Assembly: GCA_913009675.1 (NCBI GenBank)
Contig: CAJVXD010000040.1
Span: forward strand, 1 to 8,165
Direction: 5' to 3'
Source: an uncultured bacterium
GTDB lineage: Bacteria; Omnitrophota; Gorgyraeia; Gorgyraeales; Gorgyraeaceae
Length of the DNA: 8,165 bases
Shown here: positions 1 to 5,168 of the stretch, one piece after another
How positions within the stretch are numbered: the first letter of the stretch is position 1
Layout of the letters: each line of letters opens with the position of its first letter
Position numbers and translations under genes: made by a program
Notes under the pieces: model-generated
The model's input: only the letters and a program-made list of their open reading frames with translations
Told to the model about the DNA's origin: nothing
Database searches by the model: none

Positions 1-59
1 GGATACTGCGCAATTAGCTCTTTGGGTAAATTATAGTCAAAATCGGATAAGTTTAGCAT
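1..59 (-). CDS. queA: QueA, tRNA preQ1(34) S-adenosylmethionine ribosyltransferase-isomerase, N-terminal fragment
   Basis: Partial gene, cut by the window edge after 19 complete codons from an ATG at 59-57. The readable peptide includes LSDFDYNLPKELIAQ, which matches the highly conserved QueA N-terminus (typically LSDFDYELPPELIAQ-P). QueA transfers and isomerises the ribosyl moiety of S-adenosylmethionine onto preQ1-modified tRNA, giving epoxyqueuosine-tRNA, the substrate of QueH encoded at 1539-2075. It lies 86 bases beyond the spoIID stop, behind a terminator-like hairpin, so it may need its own promoter or read-through; I see no convincing one. No good Shine-Dalgarno sequence precedes the ATG (only AGG directly abutting it). 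By common gene order, tgt, yajC and secDF could follow outside the window, but that is inference. Confidence 0.85.
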   Translation of the reverse strand, partial: MLNLSDFDYNLPKELIAQY

Positions 60-89
60 CCTATATACACAGAGGGTCTCGAGGAGTTT

Positions 90-144
90 AAAAAAACCAA
101 ATAACTTCACACCTTTGTGCGTGTCAGGAAAGTGCGAGGTTATT
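90..144 (-). terminator. Intrinsic terminator after spoIID
   Basis: On the minus-strand transcript, a stem formed by 132-144 and 100-112 pairs AAUAAC with GUUAUU and continues through UCGCAC/GUGUGA, with one A-C mismatch and one G-U pair. Further A-U pairs in the loop could extend it. It is followed by UUUGG and a run of seven U (90-96). The hairpin starts one base after the spoIID stop codon, so it probably ends the long operon before queA. The U run sits four bases from the stem base, so termination may be partial. Confidence 0.7.
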
Positions 145-145
145 T

Positions 146-1273
146 TTAGTTATTCCCGATCCTGACTATCTCAGTACCGGGATAATAGTATCTCAATATA
201 TCCTCTGCCTTATATCCTTTCCTTGCCATAGCATATGCACCCCATTGACACATGCCTATCCCGTGGCCCCAACCTTTGCCTTCAAAGATAATATCCCGGC
301 CTTTTATCTGAGCCTTAAAATTTGTACTCTTTATCAGGTTCGGACCTACTATCAACCTAAACTTATTACCACCCAGTTTAATATTCTCTGGCCTGCCCTT
401 CAAAAGCACATCCAATATTCTACCGGCCTTATCCCTCTTTAAGGCCTCGATAGAAACGAGCTGGATATCATAACCTGCCTGCTTCAGCCTGTCCGTTATC
501 TCATCTATCCTTAATTCCTTCTTCCAGCGGTAGTATGGCGACATAGTACAGAAATTGCAAGGCCTGCCGCGTAACGGCGGGATATCAATGCCCCATAGAG
601 TTACGGCATCTGATGTATGTCCCCCGCAGGTAGCATGATAGTAACTCGGAAAGATCTTGCCATTATATGTCAAGATCTGCCCTCTTGTTAAATTCACGGC
701 CCTTCTGATAGACCATGTCTCTGATCTCCTGCCGCCATAGACCTGGGAATAGATATCTGCAGCGAGATCAAAATATCTATTTTTGCTGACAAGCTTCTGA
801 TAAAGCGCATAAGTCCTGGCGGCTATTGCCTGTGCCTTCAAGACCTCTATAGGCCAACGATGAGAGACCTCATTATAAAGCACCCCGTAAAGATACTCCT
901 CAATATCGATATTATTAACTACGATAAGCCTCTGCTCTTTATCCTTTATAATGTCAATCTCACCGCGAAACTGCCGCTTGTTAACATAAACCCTAGCCCT
1001 TTTTCCAGGCAAAACCCTGATACCTCCTGAATCAAGATCTTTTGCAAAGAAGGTTCGACTTCTTAAACCCCTGCCTTCTTCTAATACCTCCCCGTCTTCA
1101 AATCCAACCAACCTGTAAGGCCCCCTTATATGCAGGTTTATCTCTTTAGCGCTTTTTACTATCAATACCCTGACAAGAATATGTCTCCGCGCCGGACGGG
1201 TTCCCATGGCATACAGAGAGGGGTTATAGAAAAATAAAACAAGGACAAGAAAAATCAAAATCCTGTGATTCAT
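146..1273 (-). CDS. spoIID: SpoIID/LytB domain protein, exported peptidoglycan-acting enzyme
   Basis: 375 residues. An uncleaved-looking basic start (MNHR) is followed by a hydrophobic stretch at about 4-17 and a possible signal-peptidase site near LYA (20-22), so the protein is probably exported or membrane-anchored. The SpoIID domain core is clear: EYLYGVLYNEVSHRW with the likely catalytic Glu135, then PIEVLKAQAIAARTYAL (141-157), and near the C-terminus GKGWGHGIGMCQWGAYA (333-347). Cys216, Cys239 and Cys242 lie in a CGGHTSD...CNFC stretch, reminiscent of the cysteine-based metal site reported for clostridial SpoIID. Bacillus SpoIID is a lytic transglycosylase acting on denuded glycan strands; homologues are widespread in non-sporulating bacteria, where the role is less defined. 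The ATG overlaps the upstream gene's TGA by four bases (ATGA), implying translational coupling. No sporulation neighbours are present. Confidence 0.9.
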   Translation of the reverse strand: MNHRILIFLVLVLFFYNPSLYAMGTRPARRHILVRVLIVKSAKEINLHIRGPYRLVGFEDGEVLEEGRGLRSRTFFAKDLDSGGIRVLPGKRARVYVNKRQFRGEIDIIKDKEQRLIVVNNIDIEEYLYGVLYNEVSHRWPIEVLKAQAIAARTYALYQKLVSKNRYFDLAADIYSQVYGGRRSETWSIRRAVNLTRGQILTYNGKIFPSYYHATCGGHTSDAVTLWGIDIPPLRGRPCNFCTMSPYYRWKKELRIDEITDRLKQAGYDIQLVSIEALKRDKAGRILDVLLKGRPENIKLGGNKFRLIVGPNLIKSTNFKAQIKGRDIIFEGKGWGHGIGMCQWGAYAMARKGYKAEDILRYYYPGTEIVRIGNN

Positions 1274-1497
1274 CGGCGTCGACCTATAAAAACCAAGATT
1301 AAAGAAAGGATGATACTAAAAAGGATGGAGGTAGCTAAGGGGAAATAAAAAGTGAATGTTCCTTTTTTTATACATATGTCTCCAGGAAGTCTGCCTATCC
1401 ATGGAATCCTTGACGCTAATATGAACAGGGATCCCAGGACAACCAAGATTATCCCAGAGAAGATTAAAATTTTACCAAAACTGCTGATGTCAGACAT
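1270..1497 (-). CDS. DUF2905 family small membrane protein
   Basis: 75 residues. Two hydrophobic segments (about 8-28 and 47-69) flank a short loop with RIPWIGRLPGDI, the conserved signature of the DUF2905 family (two-helix inner-membrane proteins of unknown function). The protein ends in a basic GRRR tail. Its TGA overlaps the spoIID ATG by four bases, and it sits 41 bases after queH, so it belongs to the same operon. No strong Shine-Dalgarno sequence is visible before the ATG at 1497-1495 (only GGAAA). The function cannot be inferred; co-location with ruv and spoIID genes is common in bacteria but not informative about activity. Confidence 0.85.
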   Translation of the reverse strand: MSDISSFGKILIFSGIILVVLGSLFILASRIPWIGRLPGDICIKKGTFTFYFPLATSILFSIILSLILVFIGRRR

Positions 1498-1538
1498 TTT
1501 TTATATTTCCGCATTAGTTCTGGTTAATCCGGCCGCAG

Positions 1539-2075
1539 TTAAGTAACCTTCACGCGCTCTAACTCGGAGAAGACACAGCCACAATACCTCTGTCTATACA
1601 TACCAGCACTTTTTGCTTCTTCCTGAGATTTTCTAAACCCCTTCCTGAAATCTTCGTAATAAAACTCTACGTCTTTTTCTCGAGATACGTCTTCTCCAAT
1701 CTTTTTCACAAGTTCGTGATCCTGGTAAGGGCTTATTAATAAGGTGGTCGTAAAGGCATCGAAAGAGTTCTCTTTCGCAAAATCCGCTGTCTCTGAAAGA
1801 CGTAATGCCCAACAGAGCGAACATCTCTCAGGAGAACCCTCCTTTGATGCAATCTTTCTAAAATATTCCTCCATCCTGTAAGGGGGATATATTACCTCAA
1901 GCTCTATCTTCTCCGCCGCTTCCCGTAGCGCATCTCTACGTCTTTTATACTCGCTTGGCGGATGGATATTGGGGTTGTAGTAAAACCCTGTCATATTCTC
2001 AAATTTAGTACCTGCCAATTGCCTAATCGGATACAAGGCACAAGGGGCACAGCAGATATGGAGTAATAATTTCAT
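1539..2075 (-). CDS. queH: QueH, epoxyqueuosine reductase (DUF208 family)
   Basis: 178 residues, the usual length. The N-terminal LHICCAPCALYP motif (Cys8, Cys9, Cys12), the middle ERCSLCWALRL (Cys85, Cys88) and the C-terminal YRQRYCGCVFSE (Cys165, Cys167) are the diagnostic cysteine motifs of QueH. In this family they bind an iron-sulfur cluster and an additional iron. QueH reduces epoxyqueuosine in tRNA to queuosine; it is a non-orthologous, cobalamin-independent replacement for QueG. This is the step after QueA, whose gene starts at the window edge, so the two last steps of the pathway are nearly adjacent. The ATG at 2075-2073 has no Shine-Dalgarno sequence: its upstream region is occupied by heptad repeats (2076-2110). 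Translation may depend on read-through from ruvB or on an SD-independent mode. Confidence 0.95.
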   Translation of the reverse strand: MKLLLHICCAPCALYPIRQLAGTKFENMTGFYYNPNIHPPSEYKRRRDALREAAEKIELEVIYPPYRMEEYFRKIASKEGSPERCSLCWALRLSETADFAKENSFDAFTTTLLISPYQDHELVKKIGEDVSREKDVEFYYEDFRKGFRKSQEEAKSAGMYRQRYCGCVFSELERVKVT

Positions 2076-2110
2076 ATTTGTTTAGGATTTAGGATTCCCT
2101 GTTTCGGATT
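2076..2110. repeat. Degenerate 7-bp repeat array between ruvB and queH
   Basis: Read on the plus strand in steps of seven: atttgtt, taggatt, taggatt, ccctgtt, tcggatt. Two units are identical and a third differs from them at two positions. The array fills the whole spacer, ends in the ruvB stop codon and leaves no Shine-Dalgarno sequence for queH. Confidence 0.6.
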
Positions 2111-3153
2111 TAAAACAGTTCTTTTTGACTCCCTTTCTTATAGGCTATCCCCAGATGCTTATACGCCCGCTCTGTCACTTCCCTTCCTCTAGGCGTACGT
2201 TTAATAAAACCTATCTTTAATAAAAATGGCTCCACTACGTCCACTATCGTATCACTCTCTTCATTTAAGGTTGCCGCAAGGGATTCTATGCCAACGGGGC
2301 CGCCATCATAAAAATCAATTACTACCTTGATGACCTTTCTATCGATATCGTCGAGTCCGACCGAATCTATTCGCTGAGAGTCTAATGCCATTACGGCGGT
2401 TTGTTTGTCTATCTTATCACTGCCTTTTACATCACTGTAATCCCTGACCCTGCGTAACAACCTATTTGCCACACGAGGGGTACCACGCGAACGTCTTGCA
2501 ATCTCATATGCAGCATCTCTATCCAGGGCCAATTCTAAAAGTTTTGCAGAACGTTCTATTATTTTGACAAGGTCCTCTACTTCATAAAAATCCAAGTGAT
2601 AGAATATGCCGAAACGCCCTCTCAGTGGTGCTGTCAATAGACCTGAACGTGTTGTAGCGCCAATAAGCGTAAACCTCTTTAGATTAAATTTTATAGTCTT
2701 GGCGTATGGGCCTTTATCGATCAGAAAATCTATCTGAAAATTTTCCATCGCAGGATAGATAAACTCTTCCACAACCTTTGAAAGCCTATGGATCTCATCG
2801 ATAAAAAGTATATCTCCTTCGGCAAGGTTGGTGAGGATGCCTATAAGGTCGCCTGCCCTTTCAATGGCAGGACCAGAGGTAGCAGTAATCTTCGAACCCA
2901 TCTCATGGGCAATGATATAGGCAAGGGTAGTCTTGCCTAATCCAGGGGGACCTGAAAGTAATATATGTTCGAGATTTTCCTTTCTCTTCTTGGCGGCCTG
3001 AATTGCAATCTCTAGATTCTCAAGCGTATGCCTCTGCCCTACGAAATGCCGCATCCTTTCGGGCCTGAGAGAGATATTAAATACCACCTCTTCTTCGGTT
3101 TCCTGCCGTGTTATCAGCCGTTCGCGATCATCCTTCTGTTCTTTCTTTGACAT
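2110..3153 (-). CDS. ruvB: RuvB, Holliday junction branch-migration ATPase
   Basis: 347 residues from the ATG chosen here. AAA+ core: Walker A GPPGLGKT (68-75), Walker [10 protein letters not shown] with Asp119 and Glu120, sensor 1 GATTRSG (165-171) and the arginine-finger segment PLRGRFG (176-182). A lid domain and a C-terminal winged helix ([15 protein letters not shown]) follow. Two RuvB hexameric motors drive branch migration on a RuvA-bound junction. A longer reading starts at a GTG (3180), adding nine residues, but its upstream region is the heptad repeat with no proper ribosome site. The ATG at 3153-3151 has GAGG at 3162-3165, eight bases away, and gives a conventional N-terminus ahead of [12 protein letters not shown], so I prefer it. 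Genes ruvC, ruvA and ruvB are consecutive, as in many bacteria. Confidence 0.96.
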   Translation of the reverse strand: MSKKEQKDDRERLITRQETEEEVVFNISLRPERMRHFVGQRHTLENLEIAIQAAKKRKENLEHILLSGPPGLGKTTLAYIIAHEMGSKITATSGPAIERAGDLIGILTNLAEGDILFIDEIHRLSKVVEEFIYPAMENFQIDFLIDKGPYAKTIKFNLKRFTLIGATTRSGLLTAPLRGRFGIFYHLDFYEVEDLVKIIERSAKLLELALDRDAAYEIARRSRGTPRVANRLLRRVRDYSDVKGSDKIDKQTAVMALDSQRIDSVGLDDIDRKVIKVVIDFYDGGPVGIESLAATLNEESDTIVDVVEPFLLKIGFIKRTPRGREVTERAYKHLGIAYKKGSQKELF

Positions 3154-3180
3154 ATCCTCAACCTCAACCTTAGCCTTCAC

Positions 3181-3201
3181 GCTATGCCCTTTGCCCTATG
3201 C
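3181..3201. repeat. Three 7-bp repeats between ruvA and ruvB
   Basis: On the plus strand: gctatgc, cctttgc, cctatgc. Units two and three differ at one position, and units one and three at one. The array starts at the last base of the ruvA stop codon and fills the gap before the alternative ruvB GTG. The outer units are partly complementary to neighbouring sequence, but no strong stem is evident. Confidence 0.5.
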
Positions 3202-3833
3202 TATCTTTTCGTCTTCTGCTTGTAAACCTCGTTCAAAAGATCCTCTGCTGTCCTTATGCCTGGATTCCGAGACAGCGCCCGGTGTACCATATTATTTGCT
3301 TCAGATTTTTTATACTGCAGCTGCAAAAGAACATCCATGGCTTCTTCCTGTATACCTTCTTTTCCCCTGCTAACAGAGGAAGAAAGCTCAAGGTTGTCCT
3401 GTATTAAACCGAATTTTCCGACCTTTCCCTGGAGTTTTGCTATTATCTCTTTTGCCCTTTGGCTACCTATGCCGGGCAGGGATTTCAAAAAAGAGACATC
3501 CTCCATATCGATAGCTTGAGCAATACTGGATATAGGTATCTTCAATGCCCTTACTGCAGCCTTGGGCCCTATACCTGAAACTGTTATAAATTTTTCAAAG
3601 AATTCCTTTTCTATCTCATTAAAAAAACCTATCAGAAACGGAAAAGACCTGGAAGTTTCTACCTGAAAATAATGATACGTAATTAAAGAAAGGGTGCCAT
3701 CTTGTTGAACATGGCCGTCCAGACTATTCATCACGGCCCCTGGTATCAGTATCTCATAAGAGATACCCCTGACATCTACGATTATCGAATCTTCACGTCT
3801 CTCGATTAACTTTCCTGAAATTCTACAAATCAT
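3201..3833 (-). CDS. ruvA: RuvA, Holliday junction recognition protein
   Basis: 210 residues, normal length. An N-terminal OB-fold domain (MICRISGKLIERREDSIIVDVRG...) is followed by two helix-hairpin-helix motifs, VSGIGPKAAVRAL (85-97) and LPGIGSQRAKEII (119-131). A low-complexity linker (about 140-160) leads to the small C-terminal domain that contacts RuvB. The acidic pin region reads VETS (58-61): Glu59 is kept, but the second acidic residue of the E. coli pin (Asp56 there) appears to be Thr. RuvA tetramers hold the junction square-planar for RuvB and RuvC. The start ATG lies inside the 3' end of ruvC (11-base overlap) with no Shine-Dalgarno sequence, so translational coupling to ruvC is likely. 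Confidence 0.95.
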   Translation of the reverse strand: MICRISGKLIERREDSIIVDVRGISYEILIPGAVMNSLDGHVQQDGTLSLITYHYFQVETSRSFPFLIGFFNEIEKEFFEKFITVSGIGPKAAVRALKIPISSIAQAIDMEDVSFLKSLPGIGSQRAKEIIAKLQGKVGKFGLIQDNLELSSSVSRGKEGIQEEAMDVLLQLQYKKSEANNMVHRALSRNPGIRTAEDLLNEVYKQKTKR

Positions 3834-4323
3834 AAGATGAGGTATACGAATGCATCAATACATTTGCATGAGTTACGGCAAGGGCCAACGCATCTGTTAC
3901 ATCCACAGATTCAGGGATCCTGGTAAGATTTAACAAACTTGCAACTGTCCTCTGAACCTGTTGCTTTGATGCATGGCCTCTCCCTGTTATGGCCTTTTTT
4001 ACCCTTGTAGAAGGATAATTTGCCAATCTAATCTTCTGGTTTTCAACAGCAAGACATATTATACCACGCGCATGCCCCATCAAGATAGAAGTCTTTGGAT
4101 GTCTATAATGGGAGTAGAGTTCTTCTATGACAGCGACATCGGGTTTTGTGTCCTTTAGGAGTTTGATAATCTTTGTATATATACCTAAAAGACGTTTTTC
4201 TATATTATATTTAGCATTTGAGCAAATAATGCCCGCTTCGATCACCTTTAAACCTTTCCCGGAAGACTCAATAACTCCATATCCTGTTATCCCTAACCCC
4301 GGGTCTATCCCAAGAATACGCAT
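3823..4323 (-). CDS. ruvC: RuvC, Holliday junction resolvase (crossover junction endodeoxyribonuclease)
   Basis: 166 residues. The RNase H-like fold is marked by MRILGIDPGLGITGYGVI with catalytic Asp7, VIEELY with Glu67, and DVTDALALAVTH with Asp141 and Asp144; these four acidic residues match the E. coli RuvC tetrad (Asp7, Glu66, Asp138, Asp141). The middle YRHPKTSILMGHARG segment replaces the E. coli NPKSALKLGQARG-type segment. A dimer nicks two strands of the junction symmetrically on RuvAB complexes. A short GGAAG-type ribosome site precedes the ATG. It lies 37 bases after yebC, a very common neighbour of ruvC in bacteria, and overlaps ruvA by 11 bases. Confidence 0.96.
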   Translation of the reverse strand: MRILGIDPGLGITGYGVIESSGKGLKVIEAGIICSNAKYNIEKRLLGIYTKIIKLLKDTKPDVAVIEELYSHYRHPKTSILMGHARGIICLAVENQKIRLANYPSTRVKKAITGRGHASKQQVQRTVASLLNLTRIPESVDVTDALALAVTHANVLMHSYTSSYDL

Positions 4324-4332
4324 ATCTTCCTG

Positions 4333-4371
4333 ACTCGTAGTTCGTATAAGGTCGTACTACTCACGATTCAC
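4333..4371. repeat. Heptad repeats and imperfect hairpin between yebC and ruvC
   Basis: Two blocks in steps of seven on the plus strand: actcgta, gttcgta (4333-4346), then after taag: gtcgtac, tactcac, gattcac (4351-4371). The left block (tgactcgtagt) is nearly the reverse complement of the right block (actactcacgattca), giving a stem of about ten base pairs with one mismatch and one bulge. The right block contains the yebC stop codon and its last codons. Confidence 0.5.
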
Positions 4372-5107
4372 TGCTTAGGAATTCATCCGGCACATCAAAA
4401 TTGGCATATACATTCTGTACATCATCGTTATCTTCGAGTGCCTCCACTAAGGCAAGGATCTGCTTTGCGTTGCCACCTGTCAACTTTACGGTGCTCTTGG
4501 GTATCATCGTAATCTCTGCGCCCTTTATCTTGATCTTATTATCTCTAAGTGCCTCTTTTACGGCCTCAAAATCCTTCGGGTCAGTCGTGATCATGTACAT
4601 ATCCTCTTCTGTTTCCATATCCTGCGCCCCTGCATCGAGCACAATAGACATCACTTTATCTTCTGAATTAGAGGCCTTATCAACTTGCAGATAACCTTTT
4701 TTTTCAAAGAGCCAGGCTACTGAACCGGCACCTGCGACATTGCCGTTCTTTTTAGAAAATATATTTCTTATATCTGAGGCGGTCCGGTTTTTATTATCAG
4801 TCATCACCTCGACCATTATCGCGACCCCGCCCGGCCCATATCCCTCTATTGTAAATTCCTCATAAGATACCCCTTCCAATTCCCCCGTGCCTTTCTTTAC
4901 CGCACGGTCGATATTGTCCATAGGCATATTGGCCTGTTTTGCCCTGTCGATTGCCGTCTTTAAACGCGGGTTTGTATTTACATCTCCTCTACCATGACGC
5001 GCAGCAACTGTTATCTCTCTTATAATCTTGGTAAATATCTTTCCGCGCTTTGCATCGGTAGCTGCCTTTTTATGCTTTATACTTGCCCATTTTGAATGAC
5101 CTGACAT
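4361..5107 (-). CDS. yebC: YebC/TACO1 family protein (YebC/PmpR)
   Basis: 248 residues, normal length. The N-terminus [27 protein letters not shown] is the family signature; [45 protein letters not shown] and [11 protein letters not shown] follow in the usual order. The family was long annotated as a DNA-binding transcriptional regulator (PmpR in Pseudomonas). More recent work on the mitochondrial homologue TACO1 and on bacterial YebC points to a ribosome-associated role at difficult, for example proline-rich, sequences. Its position after a translation-factor paralogue suits that role. A strong ribosome site, AAGGAGGG (5111-5118), precedes the ATG by three bases. The gene's last two codons and stop are composed of repeat sequence. 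Confidence 0.95.
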   Translation of the reverse strand: MSGHSKWASIKHKKAATDAKRGKIFTKIIREITVAARHGRGDVNTNPRLKTAIDRAKQANMPMDNIDRAVKKGTGELEGVSYEEFTIEGYGPGGVAIMVEVMTDNKNRTASDIRNIFSKKNGNVAGAGSVAWLFEKKGYLQVDKASNSEDKVMSIVLDAGAQDMETEEDMYMITTDPKDFEAVKEALRDNKIKIKGAEITMIPKSTVKLTGGNAKQILALVEALEDNDDVQNVYANFDVPDEFLSSES

Positions 5108-5110
5108 TGT

Positions 5111-5118
5111 CCCTCCTT
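5111..5118 (-). promoter_or_regulatory. Strong Shine-Dalgarno site of yebC
   Basis: AAGGAGGG on the minus strand ends three bases before the ATG (5107-5105). It is one of only two textbook ribosome sites in this operon, the other being that of the EF-G-like gene, so yebC is probably translated independently of its upstream neighbour. Confidence 0.75.
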
Positions 5119-5129
5119 ATTAACAAAGT

Positions 5130-5164
5130 AGCCTTCAGCTGTCAGCATCTGAAGGCTGAAGGCT
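5130..5164. repeat. Five in-register 7-bp units with inverted halves between the EF-G-like gene and yebC
   Basis: Plus strand: agccttc, agctgtc, agcatct, gaaggct, gaaggct. The last two units are identical and are the exact reverse complement of the first. A nine-base-pair stem (5130-5138 with 5149-5157) is possible. No U run follows on the transcript, so this is not a standard terminator. It sits four bases from the stop codon of the EF-G-like gene. Confidence 0.7.
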
Positions 5165-5168
5165 TTAA

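Noticed and set aside
57..89. Possible promoter for queA (TATATA at 62-67)
   Set aside because: A -10 there would place the start inside the ATG, and the -35 match is poor, so it is not supported.
1498..1538. Heptad repeats between queH and the DUF2905 gene
   Set aside because: Only weak resemblance between units (tagttct, ggttaat, cagttaa); not convincing, unlike the other spacers.
1633..1824. Minus-strand frame of 63 codons inside queH
   Set aside because: Out-of-frame shadow of queH, whose cysteine motifs are intact in the main frame.
2076..2110. CRISPR array or transposon terminal repeats in the spacers
   Set aside because: Units are seven bases with no spacers between them, and there are no cas or transposase genes or target-site duplications.
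4401..4694. Plus-strand frame of 97 codons opposite yebC
   Set aside because: Antisense shadow of conserved yebC sequence; the hydrophobic, serine-rich composition is what the reverse strand gives.
5130..5157. Intrinsic terminator between the EF-G-like gene and yebC
   Set aside because: The hairpin is good, but the transcript continues ACUUUGUUAAU with no U run.
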